From assembly GCA_002923315.1 (NCBI GenBank), contig BEHM01000001.1, forward strand, positions 155,438-219,437: a stretch of DNA of 64,000 bases, written 5' to 3'. This DNA comes from a bacterium HR10. GTDB taxonomy: Bacteria > Acidobacteriota > Blastocatellia > HR10. The notes below the pieces were generated by a model, which saw only the letters and a list, made by a program, of their open reading frames with translations, made no database searches and was not told where the DNA came from. The translations under genes were made by a program, and so were the position numbers. This document shows positions 1 to 9,982 of the stretch, in pieces (the stretch's first letter is position 1; every line of letters begins with the position of its first letter).

Positions 1-1332
1 CCCGAACATCTTGGGGAACCAGTAGTACGTCCCGGCGAAGATGCCGAAGATAGCCGCCACGCCCATGATCAGGTGGAAATGGGCGACGACGAAGTAGGTG
101 TCGTGCATCGGGATGTCGAGCGAGGTCTGCCCCAAGATGATGCCCGAGAGTCCGCCCGTGACGAAGATGGAGACGAAGCCGAGGGCGAAGAGCATGGGGA
201 CGGTGAAGCGGATCTGCGCTTTGTAGAGCGTCGCCAACCAATTGAATGTCTTGATGGCGGAGGGAACGCCGATCGAGAGCGTCAGCAGCGAGAAGGCGAT
301 CGCCGAGTACGGGCTCATGCCGCTCACGAACATGTGGTGCCCCCACACGAGGAAGCCGAGCAGGCCGATGGCGAAGATCGCCGCGACCATCGCCCGATAG
401 CCGAAGATCGGCTTGCGAGCGAAGGTCGAGAGCACATGCGAGGTGATCCCCATGCCGGGGAGAATGGCGATGTAGACCTCGGGATGTCCGAAGAACCAGA
501 AGAGGTGTTGCCAGAGCAAGGGCGAACCACCCTTGTGGGGCAGAATCTTGTCGCTGACGATGAGCCCTGCGGGGACGAAGAAGCTCGTTCCCGCCACGCG
601 ATCCAAGAGCAGAAGGATGCCGCCCGCGAGCAGGACGGGGAAGGCCAAAAGCGCGAGCACGGCCGTCGTGAACCACGCCCAGACCGTCAACGGCAGCCGC
701 GTCATGGACATGCCCTTCGTGCGCAGATTGAGCGTCGTCGTGATGAAGTTCAGCGCGCCCAGCAGCGAGGCGATGCAAAAGAGAGCGATGCTGACGATCC
801 ACAGATTCTGCCCCATGCCGAGTCCAGGGCCGGCGATCTCTCCCACGGCGCTCAGCGGCGCATAGGCCGTCCATCCGGAGATCGGCGCTCCGCCGGAGAC
901 GAAGAAGGCCGCCAGCAACACCAGGAATCCGGCCAGCGTGACCCAGAACGAGAGCATGTTCAAGACCGGGAAGGCCATATCGTGCGCCCCGACTTGAATC
1001 GGCAGGAAGTAGTTGCCGAAGCCTCCCAGCGGCGCTGTCGTCAGCACGAAGAAGACCATGATCGTCCCGTGCATCGTCACCAGCGAGAGGTAGAATTCGG
1101 GGCTGATCGTCCCTCCGGCCATCGCCTGTGGAAAGAGCTTCGCCAGAAGCGGCCACCGTTCGGTCGGCCACGCCAGCCGTAGACGCATGTAGATGGAGAG
1201 GACGATGCCAATCGTGACGGCCGCCATAGCGAGGAAGAGATATTGCAGGCCGATCACCTTATGATCGGTGCTGAAGATATAGCGTCGAATGAAGCTCTTC
1301 GGGGCCTCGTGCGTCGCGACAGCCTGTGTCAT
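1..1332 (-). CDS. ctaD: cytochrome c oxidase subunit I (3' end outside window)
   Basis: This is the catalytic subunit of an aa3-type haem-copper oxidase, an inner-membrane protein that reduces O2 to water and pumps protons. The translated start reads MTQAVATHEAPKS followed by the FSTDHKVIG motif that opens subunit I proteins, then a first membrane helix. Start ATG at 1332-1330 follows a GGAGGG ribosome site. 444 codons are visible and the frame is still open at base 1, so the C-terminal part is missing. It lies 66 bp downstream of ctaC on the same strand and is almost certainly co-transcribed from the promoter at 2236-2265. Family assignment is firm; whether it is strictly aa3-type cannot be decided from the sequence seen. 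Confidence 0.93.
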   Translation of the reverse strand, partial: MTQAVATHEAPKSFIRRYIFSTDHKVIGLQYLFLAMAAVTIGIVLSIYMRLRLAWPTERWPLLAKLFPQAMAGGTISPEFYLSLVTMHGTIMVFFVLTTAPLGGFGNYFLPIQVGAHDMAFPVLNMLSFWVTLAGFLVLLAAFFVSGGAPISGWTAYAPLSAVGEIAGPGLGMGQNLWIVSIALFCIASLLGALNFITTTLNLRTKGMSMTRLPLTVWAWFTTAVLALLAFPVLLAGGILLLLDRVAGTSFFVPAGLIVSDKILPHKGGSPLLWQHLFWFFGHPEVYIAILPGMGITSHVLSTFARKPIFGYRAMVAAIFAIGLLGFLVWGHHMFVSGMSPYSAIAFSLLTLSIGVPSAIKTFNWLATLYKAQIRFTVPMLFALGFVSIFVTGGLSGIILGQTSLDIPMHDTYFVVAHFHLIMGVAAIFGIFAGTYYWFPKMFG

Positions 1333-1398
1333 CACCTTCCCTCCTCATTTATCCTCTCACGGCTCGTCTCTCAAAAAGCGCGCGGGCGGATCAACGCC

Positions 1399-2190
1399 TC
1401 ACTGGCTCGCCCGCTGTCTCAACCATGCCTCGAATTCCGGCTCAGGGAGCACTGACAGGAACCCACGCATTCGATGATGACTGAGCCCGCACAGCTCCGC
1501 GCAGGCGATCTCGAACTGACCGGTCTTCACCGCCTTGAAGTGAATGTTGATGGCCAGGCCGGGAACGGCATCCTGCTTCATGCGCAGAGGCGGAACCCAG
1601 AAGCTGTGGATCACGTCCTTCGAGCGTAAGATCACGTGAATATCGCGGTTGACGGGAATGGCCATCTGATTCACCGTCACGATGTCATCGCGCGCCGCCG
1701 GATCGGTGAAATCCAGCCCGACGGGATTATCCACGTCGTTGATAAGTTCCGTTCGCGTGCGGCCGAACTTCCCGTCCGGACCGGGGTATCGGATGTTCCA
1801 CACGAACTGCTGAGCCGTGACTTCGACCTGGAGCGCTCCCGGAGGCGGCGCGTTCAGGTGCAGCTTGGCCCAGACCCGTTGCCCGAGAACGGCGAGCGAG
1901 AGGAACACGACGGCCGTGACCGTCGTCCAGAGGATCTCCAATCGGCGGCTCTCGTGCCAGTAGCTCGCTCGCTCTTCTCCCCGGCGCCGATACCGAATGA
2001 TGAAGAATCCGAGCGTCGCTTGGGCCAAGACGAAGGCGATCCCAATGATCGTGAGCGTGAGCATGAACTGCCGATCAATGCTCGGGCCGTGTTCGGAGAT
2101 CGCCTCGGGGAACCACCAGAATCGTCCGGCGAACAAAACGACTGTGGCAAGGGTGATCGCCCAGATGATCAACGCTAAGGCAAATCCCAT
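1399..2190 (-). CDS. ctaC: cytochrome c oxidase subunit II
   Basis: Subunit II carries the CuA centre that takes electrons from cytochrome c and passes them to subunit I. The 263-residue protein starts MGFALALIIWA, with two membrane helices in about the first 65 residues and then a periplasmic cupredoxin domain. The CuA motif C-A-E-L-C-G-L-S-H-H-R-M is present near the C-terminus, and HSFWVPPLRMK supplies the distal histidine. The open frame extends upstream to 2724, but those residues are basic, contain no signal and lie upstream of the promoter, so ATG 2190 is chosen. There is no C-terminal cytochrome c domain, unlike caa3 oxidases. Confidence 0.93.
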   Translation of the reverse strand: MGFALALIIWAITLATVVLFAGRFWWFPEAISEHGPSIDRQFMLTLTIIGIAFVLAQATLGFFIIRYRRRGEERASYWHESRRLEILWTTVTAVVFLSLAVLGQRVWAKLHLNAPPPGALQVEVTAQQFVWNIRYPGPDGKFGRTRTELINDVDNPVGLDFTDPAARDDIVTVNQMAIPVNRDIHVILRSKDVIHSFWVPPLRMKQDAVPGLAINIHFKAVKTGQFEIACAELCGLSHHRMRGFLSVLPEPEFEAWLRQRASQ

Positions 2191-2235
2191 CGTTATGACC
2201 TCGCCGTGCCCGTTCTCACCTTGCGGAAGGTTCCC

Positions 2236-2265
2236 TATATAGCACGGGCCGGATCGCCTTGTCAA
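2236..2265 (-). promoter_or_regulatory. sigma-70-type promoter for ctaC-ctaD
   Basis: On the minus strand TTGACA (2265-2260), an 18-bp spacer and TATATA (2241-2236) lie about 45 bp upstream of the ctaC start. All six -35 bases match consensus. Confidence 0.75.
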
Positions 2266-2382
2266 CCTGAGGGAGCGCGACTCGATTGCGATGGGGACGG
2301 GGGTCCTTCGGGCGGGCTTCCTGTGATAGACTTGGGAACGAAGAGCAAGGAGGAGGCGTATCCTGTCGAGGAGGCCGGGCGT

Positions 2383-3339
2383 ATGAAGCGAGCGCAAGGA
2401 ATCGAGGCGATGAAGCGAGCCCTCTGGCGAAAGGTCCGCGAGTGGGATGAGCGCTATCACGTGCGGGAGACGATCGCGGAGGTGACGGCCGCTGTGTCCT
2501 CGGCCGCGCAAAAGGGGGCGGACCTTCTCGCGGATGGGCTCGAAGCGGCCCGTCACCGGATCGAGACTTCCGCCGAGAGCGCCGATGTTCGGGAGGAGGT
2601 GAAGCGAACGGTGGAGGAGATCCGGCGGGGCGTCGAATCCGCCGCGCACGCGGCGCGCGAGAAGGCCGAAGCCTTCGCGCGCCGGATCGAGGCCGAATAT
2701 CGGCAGGCGGAGACGCTCGGCCACGCGTTCGAGCGCGCGGCTGACGCCGAGGAGCGTCTGCGCTCGGCCTGGGAGGGCGTGCGCGCGTGGATCGAGCGGA
2801 ATCCGGGGAAGACAGCGGCCCTCACCTTCTCCTTCATCGCGGGGGTGCGCGCCGGGAGCGCTTTCCCTCAGTTAGGAGCGGTCCTGCTGGGCGCTGGCGA
2901 CGCGAATCACTGGTTCTTTCACAGCGCGCTCGCTCCGTACGGATTGCGCCGTCTGACCGAGCGATACATGGCCTATCTTCGCGAGCAAGAGCGCCTGCTG
3001 GCCGAAGGGCGCATGAGCGAGGCCGAGCGCGCTCGGCTCGAATTTCAACAGGCGATCACGCGGTATGTGGGCGCACCGTTGCTCGGCGTCTTCAGCGTCA
3101 CCTTGGGCGGGACGCTCATTGCCGAGAGCCTCTCGCCAGCGCGCCTCACCGGAGCGCCCATCGAGCTGATCCTCGGAGGAAATCCGATTCTGAATCGCCT
3201 CTGGCTCTTCTCCAACGGCCTCATCTGCGTGCACAACGGCGTCCGATTCTTCCTGATCGCATTCGCCGATGCTGAGGCGGTGCAGCGAACGGTTCGGAAG
3301 ATTCGCGGCGTGCTCCCAACCGCGGAGGAACAGGCCTGA
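2383..3339 (+). CDS. hypothetical protein, long helical N-terminus and hydrophobic C-terminus
   Basis: I do not recognise this 318-residue protein. Residues ~1-135 are highly charged, alanine-rich and heptad-like, probably a long amphipathic helix or coiled coil of the LEA/apolipoprotein kind. After that come a short hydrophobic stretch (TAALTFSFIAGVRAG) and two longer hydrophobic segments in the last 100 residues, suggesting membrane attachment. The start ATG 2383 is preceded by GAGGAGG at good spacing; the open frame begins at 2206 but its first 59 residues look non-coding. It is divergent from ctaC and ends 5 bp before the convergent metE-like gene. Confidence 0.75.
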   Translation: MKRAQGIEAMKRALWRKVREWDERYHVRETIAEVTAAVSSAAQKGADLLADGLEAARHRIETSAESADVREEVKRTVEEIRRGVESAAHAAREKAEAFARRIEAEYRQAETLGHAFERAADAEERLRSAWEGVRAWIERNPGKTAALTFSFIAGVRAGSAFPQLGAVLLGAGDANHWFFHSALAPYGLRRLTERYMAYLREQERLLAEGRMSEAERARLEFQQAITRYVGAPLLGVFSVTLGGTLIAESLSPARLTGAPIELILGGNPILNRLWLFSNGLICVHNGVRFFLIAFADAEAVQRTVRKIRGVLPTAEEQA

Positions 3340-3344
3340 TCAGC

Positions 3345-4346
3345 TCAAGCCAGGGCCGCGCGGACCCGCGTGACGGCCTCCACGATGACGCGCAGTTTCG
3401 CGATCGCTTCCTCGACCGTGCGCGTCTTCAACCCGCAGTCGGGATCAATCCACAGGGCTTCGGTCGGGACCACTTCCAGGCCCTGCCGAATGCGCGCCAC
3501 GACCGTCTCCACATCCTCGATCACATGAGAGTGCACGTCGACGACGCCGAAGCTCAAATCCTTCGTGAAGGGGAAGCGCTTGAAGTGCTCGAGAAGATCG
3601 AGGTTGCTGTTGGACATCTCCAGGTCGAAGTTGTCCACCGGCAGCGCGAGCATGTCCGGATAGATCTTCTCGAACGCGCCGTAGCACGCATGGCTGATGA
3701 AGTAGGCGGGGAGTCCCTCGGTCACGATCTGCATCGCCTCGCGCGCGAGCCCCAATTCGGAGGGGCGGACCGAGAGGGCGGGTTCGTCAATTTGGATGAT
3801 GCGCGCGCCGGCCTCAATCAGCGCTTCGACCTCTTTTCGAATCTCGCGCGCCAGCGCCAGGCAGGTGGCGCGGCGATCCGGGTAGTATTCGTTGAAGGAC
3901 CAGTCCATGACCGTATATGGGCCGGTGAGCATGCCCTTGACCGGCCTCGTCGTGAGGCCTTGAGCGAAGCGCCACCAGGGGACAGTGATCGGCCGCTCCC
4001 ATCGCACTTCGGAGACGATGATGGGCTTTCGGTAGTACCGGTTCCCGTAGGAGCGAACGAGGCCGCCGATCTCGAACCCGCGCATGTTCTCGGCGAAGTA
4101 GGTGACCATGTCCCCGCGATACTGTTCGCCGTCCACGAGGACATCAATCCCCAGCTCCTCCTGCGTCCGAATCCAGAATTCGGTCGCGCGGCGTTCGAGC
4201 CGCTCCAGCTCGTCGCGCGAGATGAGGCCGCGCGCCCACTGCGCGCGCGCCCGTTGCAGCTCCTCAGGTTTCGGGAAGCTCCCGACGGAGGTCGTCGGCA
4301 ACAGCGGAAGGTCGATGCCTAAAGCGCGCAATTTCTCTCGACTCAT
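3345..4346 (-). CDS. metE: MetE-like methionine synthase, catalytic (C-terminal-type) barrel
   Basis: This 333-residue protein corresponds to the C-terminal, zinc-binding half of cobalamin-independent methionine synthase, which methylates homocysteine. The zinc ligands are all present with E. coli MetE spacing: H219 and C221 in SHACYG, E243, and C304 in DPDCGLKTR. QIDEPA (185-190) is the family's active-site strand. It overlaps the preceding paralogue by four bases (ATGA), so the two are translationally coupled. Full-length MetE is about 750 residues, so here the two barrels are separate polypeptides, as in some archaea. The methyl donor is uncertain: stand-alone core-MetE proteins can use donors other than methyl-tetrahydrofolate. 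Confidence 0.85.
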   Translation of the reverse strand: MSREKLRALGIDLPLLPTTSVGSFPKPEELQRARAQWARGLISRDELERLERRATEFWIRTQEELGIDVLVDGEQYRGDMVTYFAENMRGFEIGGLVRSYGNRYYRKPIIVSEVRWERPITVPWWRFAQGLTTRPVKGMLTGPYTVMDWSFNEYYPDRRATCLALAREIRKEVEALIEAGARIIQIDEPALSVRPSELGLAREAMQIVTEGLPAYFISHACYGAFEKIYPDMLALPVDNFDLEMSNSNLDLLEHFKRFPFTKDLSFGVVDVHSHVIEDVETVVARIRQGLEVVPTEALWIDPDCGLKTRTVEEAIAKLRVIVEAVTRVRAALA

Positions 4347-5323
4347 GATTTGAACCTCATGCCGATGGTGACCAGATGCCGCAACTTCCGAAACGCGCGA
4401 TCGCGCGGCAGGAATTCGAGTCCCGTGGAGGGGTTCAGGTACGCGACATCGCTGTGAATGGCCGGAAGCAATCGTTCGAGCGCCGCGGTGACTTCGGCTT
4501 CGGGCTCCAGTTTCGTGTTGCGTCCATCAATGAGGCCGAGGCCAAGAGCCTTGGCCGATCCCTCGACGGCAACGCGCTCCACAAGCTGCGGGCTGTAGGT
4601 GAAATCCAACCCCAGAACATCCACGGGAAGCTCTTGGAGCTGCGCATAGAGCGTCGAGACGTCGCCGAAGGAGATATAGAGGGCCAGGCGAGCGGCGCCT
4701 TTGGCCTCGGCGAGCGCGCGAATCCCGGCGGCGAAGAGGTCGAACGCCGCGTCTTCGAGCACGATCGCCGGCTCATCCACTTGGATGAGCTCGACGCCCT
4801 CGGCGGCCAACTCCGCGACTTCTGCAGCCAGGGCCGCGGCGTAGTCCTCGACGCGCCGTTCCAGATCGCGATATTCTCCTCGCTCGACCAGCGAGAAGAC
4901 AGCCAGCGTATAGGGGCCCGTCAGCACGGGCTTCACTGGTCGCGAGGAGACCGAGCGCGCATACCGATATTCCTCAAGAAGGATCGGCCGCTCGCGAACG
5001 AGGCGGTCCACGATGACCGGTTGGCGGAAGTAGAAGTTCGTGTCGAAGTATCGGAGCAGGCCATTGATCTTCGTCCCCCGCAGCTTCCCCGCCAGATGGG
5101 AGATCGGATCATACCAGCGGATCTGCCCATCGGTCACCACGTCCAGCCCAGCTTCGATCTGCTCGGTGATGGCGCGACGCACCATCTCGTCCTCGGCGCG
5201 CCGAATATCGGCTTCGCTCGCTTCCCCGCGATCGAAGCGCGCCAGCGTCTGGCGCAGGACCTGCAACTCGGGCGAATCACCAATGCGTGGATAGCTTCCG
5301 GCGTTGGTCAGGATCAGATTCAT
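4343..5323 (-). CDS. MetE N-terminal-domain-type barrel protein, no zinc site
   Basis: A 326-residue protein matching the N-terminal barrel of cobalamin-independent methionine synthase. It retains the barrel signatures TGPYTL, QVDEPA (181-186), LIDGRNT (264-270) and [10 protein letters not shown] (297-306). The zinc ligands are gone: SFGD replaces H-x-C, and the protein contains no cysteine at all. In full-length MetE this domain helps bind polyglutamyl folate, so it may form a heteromer with the downstream catalytic half. It overlaps proS upstream and metE downstream by four bases each. Family firm; folate role inferred. Confidence 0.8.
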   Translation of the reverse strand: MNLILTNAGSYPRIGDSPELQVLRQTLARFDRGEASEADIRRAEDEMVRRAITEQIEAGLDVVTDGQIRWYDPISHLAGKLRGTKINGLLRYFDTNFYFRQPVIVDRLVRERPILLEEYRYARSVSSRPVKPVLTGPYTLAVFSLVERGEYRDLERRVEDYAAALAAEVAELAAEGVELIQVDEPAIVLEDAAFDLFAAGIRALAEAKGAARLALYISFGDVSTLYAQLQELPVDVLGLDFTYSPQLVERVAVEGSAKALGLGLIDGRNTKLEPEAEVTAALERLLPAIHSDVAYLNPSTGLEFLPRDRAFRKLRHLVTIGMRFKS

Positions 5324-7050
5324 CGTCGGAGCACCTCACGGGTCTCTTCTTCGATGATCTCGCGGATGCGCGGGACGACGGCTTCGAGCGCCACGTCCTC
5401 GATCGCTCGCGTGCGGCGGCGGAGGATCTCCACTTGACCGCGCGCGAGTTTGTGCGGTCCGATGGTCACACGAAGGGGAATGCCGATGAGGTCCGCATCT
5501 TTGAATTTCACGCCGGCGCGTTCCTCGCGATCATCGTAAAGGACCTCGACATGGGCCGCCGTCAGCTCGGCATAGAGGCGTTCGGCCGCCGCGCGCTGCG
5601 CGTCATCGGCCATGTTCACGGGGACGAGGATGACCTGAAACGGAGCGATCGTGATCGGCCAGATGATGCCATCTTCGTCGTGGTATAGCTCGACGGCCGC
5701 AGCCATGACGCGCTCGACGCCGATGCCATAGCTGCCCATGACCAGCGGCACGGCTTTCCCCTCCTGATTGAGCACATAGGCGCCCATGGATTCACTGTAG
5801 CGCGTGCCGAGCTTGAAGATGTGACCGATCTCCAGCCCCTTTCGGACGACGAGCGTGCCCTCGCACTGGGGGCAACCCTCGCCCGTCTTCACCAGGCGCA
5901 GATCGGCCCACCGCGTCACGCGGATATCTCGCTCGACGTCCACCCCGCGCAGGTGGAAATCGTCGCGATTGGCTCCGGTGACCATGTTGCGCCGCCCGCG
6001 CAGAGCGAGATCGGCGAGGATCGGATAGGTCGTGACGCCCACGGCGCCGATGCTCCCCGGATACGCGCCGAGCGCCGCCTTGATCTCCTCCGGCTGCGCC
6101 GGACGGATGTGCGCGGCGCCAGTGGCATCGGCCAGTTTCGCTTCATTCAGCTCGTGATCGCCGCGGAGCAGCAGGAGCGTGAACTGATCGTCCAGGAAGT
6201 AGGCGAGCGTTTTGATCTGTCGCTCGGCTGGCGCGCCGCCGGGGAATTCCTCAAGGTCCTTGATCGTGCGCACGCCCGGAGTCGGGAACATCTCCGGAGC
6301 CGGAAGCCCATCGGCGTCTCTGATCTCCGGCACGCGAGAGGTCGCCTTCTCCGTGTTGGCCGCATAGCCGCACGAAGGACAGAGTGCGATGTGATCCTCT
6401 CCGGCGTCGGTGAGGACCATGAACTCAGCCGATTCCTGCCCCCCCATGGCGCCGGAGGAGGCCTGCACGACGAGGTATTTCAACCCGCAGCGGTCGAAGA
6501 TGCGACAATAGGCCTGGTACTGATCTCGATACGCGCGATCGAGCCCCTCCTCATCGAGATCGAACGTGTAGGCGTCCTTCATGATGAATTCGCGAACGCG
6601 CAAGACGCCCGAGCGCGGACGCGGCTCATCGCGGAACTTCGTCTGAATCTGATACCACACCTGGGGCAGCTGCTTGTAGGACCGCAGCTCGTGGCGCGCG
6701 ATCGCGGTGAAGACCTCCTCGTGCGTCATCCCCAGGCAGAGATCGCTCCCGCGTCGGTCGCGCAGGCGGAACATGTTCTCCCCCATGATCTCCCAGCGCC
6801 CCGACTCCTTCCAGATCTCCGCCGGATGCAATGCGGGCAGGTGGAATTCCTGCCCCCCAATGCGATCCATCTCCTCACGGATGATGGCGATGATCTTCTG
6901 CATGACGCGCCAGGCCAGCGGCAGGAAGCTGTAGATGCCCGAGGCGAGCTGCCGAATCATCCCGGCGCGCAGCAGCAGTTGATGACTGACGACTTCGGCA
7001 TCCGCCGGCGTCTCGCGTAAGGTCGGAATGAACGCTCTCGACCATCGCAT
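5320..7050 (-). CDS. proS: proline--tRNA ligase
   Basis: Class II prolyl-tRNA synthetase, cytoplasmic, charging tRNA-Pro with proline. The 576 residues and order of parts fit the bacterial type: an N-terminal catalytic core starting [15 protein letters not shown], motif 2 ([21 protein letters not shown]), an editing (INS) domain from about 225 to 385, then motif 3 ([16 protein letters not shown]) and an anticodon-binding C-terminus. CPSCGY and CPQCEG, flanking the insertion, are the usual cysteine pairs. It follows holB with a 61-bp gap and overlaps the MetE-like gene by four bases. Confidence 0.96.
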   Translation of the reverse strand: MRWSRAFIPTLRETPADAEVVSHQLLLRAGMIRQLASGIYSFLPLAWRVMQKIIAIIREEMDRIGGQEFHLPALHPAEIWKESGRWEIMGENMFRLRDRRGSDLCLGMTHEEVFTAIARHELRSYKQLPQVWYQIQTKFRDEPRPRSGVLRVREFIMKDAYTFDLDEEGLDRAYRDQYQAYCRIFDRCGLKYLVVQASSGAMGGQESAEFMVLTDAGEDHIALCPSCGYAANTEKATSRVPEIRDADGLPAPEMFPTPGVRTIKDLEEFPGGAPAERQIKTLAYFLDDQFTLLLLRGDHELNEAKLADATGAAHIRPAQPEEIKAALGAYPGSIGAVGVTTYPILADLALRGRRNMVTGANRDDFHLRGVDVERDIRVTRWADLRLVKTGEGCPQCEGTLVVRKGLEIGHIFKLGTRYSESMGAYVLNQEGKAVPLVMGSYGIGVERVMAAAVELYHDEDGIIWPITIAPFQVILVPVNMADDAQRAAAERLYAELTAAHVEVLYDDREERAGVKFKDADLIGIPLRVTIGPHKLARGQVEILRRRTRAIEDVALEAVVPRIREIIEEETREVLRR

Positions 7051-7111
7051 ACATCCCCCCTTCGCCTTCCACAGCGAGTCAGGATATTTTACGCGAGCGG
7101 CGGCGATTTGC

Positions 7112-8188
7112 CTAGGGTGAGGGAGCTTCGGATTCGGCCAGCAGCAGAGCCTCCAGGGCCAATTGCCGATTGAGATTCCGCCAGAGGTCTCGCCGCAGGG
7201 CGGCGAGCTTCTCCGCGAGCCGTATCAGACGCGGCGGCGGGAAGAAGGGTGCGAGCGCAGTCAGACGCGAGGCGACATCCGCGTTCACCACTTCCTCCAC
7301 GCCCAGATGCAGACGGAGCAGATCGCCGAGCACCTGCTCGAGGACCTCCAGCCGACGCTCGAAGTCCTCCCGATCGAGGCGCCGTCCCAAGTATTCCGCC
7401 GCCTTGATGAGTCGCACGCGGTCTCCGGTCGCGAGCACCGCCAGGAGCTCGAGGATCTCGTGGCGCATCTCCCGATAGACCGAGAGATCAATCGAGAGCG
7501 CTTTTCCGATTCGGCCCGAGGCCAAGCGGGCCAGCAGGCGGATCTCCTCCTCCGGGCGCGTGAAGCGCTCCCGGAGGAAACGCTCGATCTCGGCCGTCCT
7601 CAGCGGAGCGAAATGGTAGATCTGGCATCGCGAGCGAATCGTGGGCAGGAGGCGGGTCGGTTGGTCGGTCACGAGGATGAGCAAAGCTTCACTCGGGGGC
7701 TCCTCCAGCGTCTTCAGCAACGCATTGGCCGCCTGCTCGGTCATCGCTTCAGCGCCATCAATGAGGAAGATGCGCCGGCGCCCCTCGAAGGGTTTCCGAT
7801 ACGCGTGCTCGCGAAGCACGCGAATCTGTTCGATCTTGAGGAACGTCGTCTCCGGGCGGATGAGGGAGAAATCCATGTGCTCGCCCCGATCGAATTTCCG
7901 GCAGCTCGGGCATGCGTCGCAACTGTCGGGGAGGGGATCTCTCTGCGCATTCGGGCAGTTGAGCGTCTTCGCCAGCGCGAGCGCGAATTGGCGTTTGCCG
8001 ACGCCCTCCGGCCCGGAGAACAGCAGCGAGTGGCCGAGACGTCCCTCGCGCACGGCCACCTGAAGCGCTCGCTTCACCGGTTCGTTTCCGATGAGATCGC
8101 GAAAGGCCATCGTCAAGGATGGTCGCGAGCCGTCGTTTCTGTGAGCGTCCACCACCTCGCCCGCGGGGTGAAACTGGTGATCGGTCAC
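7112..8188 (-). CDS. holB: DNA polymerase III subunit delta' (HolB)
   Basis: Clamp-loader AAA+ subunit. Visible parts are the Walker A-like GPEGVGKRQ, a zinc module (cysteines around NCPNAQ and CDACPSC), and the sensor segment ending TIRSRCQ with the SRC motif. The frame given starts at GTG 8188, whose GTGA overlaps the tmk stop. Homologues usually begin near [10 protein letters not shown], which is an in-frame ATG at 8110; that later start gives 332 residues and may be the true one. Gene order tmk-holB is common in bacteria and supports delta' rather than DnaX. Confidence 0.9.
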   Translation of the reverse strand: MTDHQFHPAGEVVDAHRNDGSRPSLTMAFRDLIGNEPVKRALQVAVREGRLGHSLLFSGPEGVGKRQFALALAKTLNCPNAQRDPLPDSCDACPSCRKFDRGEHMDFSLIRPETTFLKIEQIRVLREHAYRKPFEGRRRIFLIDGAEAMTEQAANALLKTLEEPPSEALLILVTDQPTRLLPTIRSRCQIYHFAPLRTAEIERFLRERFTRPEEEIRLLARLASGRIGKALSIDLSVYREMRHEILELLAVLATGDRVRLIKAAEYLGRRLDREDFERRLEVLEQVLGDLLRLHLGVEEVVNADVASRLTALAPFFPPPRLIRLAEKLAALRRDLWRNLNRQLALEALLLAESEAPSP

Positions 8189-8793
8189 AGATTGAGCGCG
8201 GAGGCCACCGTTGTCCAGACCAGCTCGGCCGTCACATCCTTCGGCCCCGAGGAGGAGATGACGCGAACGCGCTCGGGCTCCTCATGCGCGATCTCCAGAT
8301 ACCCCTGCCGCACGCGGGCCAGGAAGTCTTCGCCACCGCGCTCGAACCGATCCGTGAGCCACCCCTTGCGGCGCCGCGCTTCGGCGACCTCGCAATCGAG
8401 CACGATCGTGAGCTCCGGCATCACCCCATCGGTCGCCCACCGGTTCACCTCACGAACCATCCCAAGCGGCAGCCCCCGCCCGTAGCCTTGGTAAGCGAGC
8501 GTCGCATCCGCATACCGATCGGAGAGGACGATGAGCCCCGCCTCCAGGGCCGGTCGAATGACGCGCGCGACATGCTCGGCGCGATCCGCCGCATAGAGGA
8601 AGAGCTCCGCCATCGGTGACATCTCACACGTGAGCACGAGATCACGAACAGCGCGACCCAACTCAGTCCCTCCCGGCTCGCGCGTCACCACCACACGAAA
8701 CCCCAAAGACTGCAACTTCAGCGCGACGCATTCGAGCATCGTCGTCTTGCCGCTCCCATCAATCCCTTCGAACGTGATGAACACCCCTCGCAT
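8185..8793 (-). CDS. tmk: thymidylate kinase
   Basis: Phosphorylates dTMP to dTDP with ATP for DNA synthesis. The 202-residue protein has the P-loop GIDGSGKTT (10-18), the REPGGTELG segment that contacts nucleotide, the DRY motif (SDRYADAT) and the AYQGYGRG loop. Length is typical (about 205). It starts 15 bp after miaA and overlaps holB by four bases, so it belongs to the long minus-strand transcription unit. Confidence 0.96.
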   Translation of the reverse strand: MRGVFITFEGIDGSGKTTMLECVALKLQSLGFRVVVTREPGGTELGRAVRDLVLTCEMSPMAELFLYAADRAEHVARVIRPALEAGLIVLSDRYADATLAYQGYGRGLPLGMVREVNRWATDGVMPELTIVLDCEVAEARRRKGWLTDRFERGGEDFLARVRQGYLEIAHEEPERVRVISSSGPKDVTAELVWTTVASALNL

Positions 8794-8808
8794 GGGACCC
8801 CCCTAACC

Positions 8809-9786
8809 CTAACACCTCGCGGCCCGGTTTTCAACATCGGTCAGGAGGTCACCCCATCGCGCGCGGATCACGCGCATCACCTCGCGCTGAAGATGGGGAT
8901 CATCGCCGAATCCGTGAAACCACGTGACGTTGGGTTCGCGACGAAACCAGGTGAGCTGTCGTTTCGCGTAATGGCGCACGTCGCGCTGCGTCAGCTCAAG
9001 CGCTTGCGCGAGCGAGATCTCCCCGCGCAGGTACTGCACGATCCGCCGATACCCGTGGGCCTGAAGCGCCTTGGCCGTCTCCGGGACCCCCGATCGCAGC
9101 AGCGCCTGCACCTCCTCGACCCAGCCGCGCGCGAACATCTCCTCCGCGCGCCGATTGATGCGGCGGTACAGCTCCTCGCGCGGCGGATTCAAGGCGATCA
9201 GGTGCAGCCGATGCGCCAGCGATGGGGGATCGGGACGCTCGCGCTGCGCTTCGGAGATGCGCCGCCCAGTCTGGAAGAAATACTCCAGCGCGCGCGTCGT
9301 GCGCGCCCAATCTCGTGGGGAGATGCGCGCGGCTGCCTCCGGATCCACGCGCGCGAGCATCCGGTGCAGATGCTGCGGCCCGCGCCGCTCAAGGATGCGC
9401 TTCAATCGCTCTCGTAAGACGAGGTCCGTCGGCGGGGAGGGGAAGAGCGGTTGGCGCAGCGCCCGGATATAGAAGCCCGTCCCGCCGACGAGGATGGCGA
9501 GCTTACCCCGCGCCTCGACCTCCTCGATGACCGCGAGCGCGCGACGCGCGTATTCGCCCGCCGTGAAATGCTCCGTGGGGTCCAGGACGTCAATGAGATG
9601 GTGCGGGATGCCGCGCCGCTTCTCCGGCGGGACCTTCGCCGTGCCCACGTACAGCCCTCGGTACAGCTGCACGGAATCGCAGTTGATGATCTCACCATCG
9701 AACGCTTCGGCCAGGGCGATCCCCAGCTCACTCTTCCCTGACGCCGTCGGCCCCACGACGGCCAAAATCGGACGCTCCGCGGTCAT
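8809..9786 (-). CDS. miaA: tRNA dimethylallyltransferase (MiaA)
   Basis: Transfers a dimethylallyl group to A37 of tRNAs that read U-starting codons. The P-loop GPTASGKSELG lies at the N-terminus, followed by DSVQLYRGL, the GIPHHLIDV motif and GGTGFYI, all MiaA signatures. ATG 9786 (MTAERPILAVVG) is chosen from family alignment, giving 325 residues. A GTG at 9849 is possible but would run through the overlapping 27-residue peptide frame. The start overlaps that peptide's stop by four bases (ATGA). Confidence 0.95.
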   Translation of the reverse strand: MTAERPILAVVGPTASGKSELGIALAEAFDGEIINCDSVQLYRGLYVGTAKVPPEKRRGIPHHLIDVLDPTEHFTAGEYARRALAVIEEVEARGKLAILVGGTGFYIRALRQPLFPSPPTDLVLRERLKRILERRGPQHLHRMLARVDPEAAARISPRDWARTTRALEYFFQTGRRISEAQRERPDPPSLAHRLHLIALNPPREELYRRINRRAEEMFARGWVEEVQALLRSGVPETAKALQAHGYRRIVQYLRGEISLAQALELTQRDVRHYAKRQLTWFRREPNVTWFHGFGDDPHLQREVMRVIRARWGDLLTDVENRAARC

Positions 9787-9866
9787 GGCCAGAATCCGCG
9801 CGTGAGGCTGAGCAGCAGCAGCGCGGTCAAGAGCACCCATGCTCCCCACCGTTGCCCCCGCGTCAT
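9783..9866 (-). CDS. 27-residue membrane peptide coupled to miaA
   Basis: A short frame starts at ATG 9866 after a good ribosome site (AGGGGA, 7 bases upstream) and ends with a TGA that shares bases with the miaA ATG. The peptide has a basic N-terminus (MTRGQRWG), a single leucine-rich hydrophobic stretch of about 13 residues (WVLLTALLLLSL) and a short tail. It could be a translational coupler or a membrane microprotein. I do not recognise a family; the case rests on the ribosome site, stop/start overlap and hydrophobic composition. Confidence 0.5.
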   Translation of the reverse strand: MTRGQRWGAWVLLTALLLLSLTRGFWP

Positions 9867-9982
9867 GGCCGATCCCCTATCCCGATCTTCCGGCCCGTGC
9901 GGTCACCCCTGATTTGCATGCCTGAGTGCGCGCTCTGCGGATCTCAGGCGCGCGACCGACACCGACGCTCACGACCGTCCGT

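Noticed and set aside
73..1182. 369-residue plus-strand frame opposite ctaD
   Set aside because: Highly charged, low complexity and antisense to a clear oxidase gene.
8804..8816. Telomere-like CCCTAACCCTAAC
   Set aside because: Only about two copies, in the short gap between tmk and miaA; chance in this composition.
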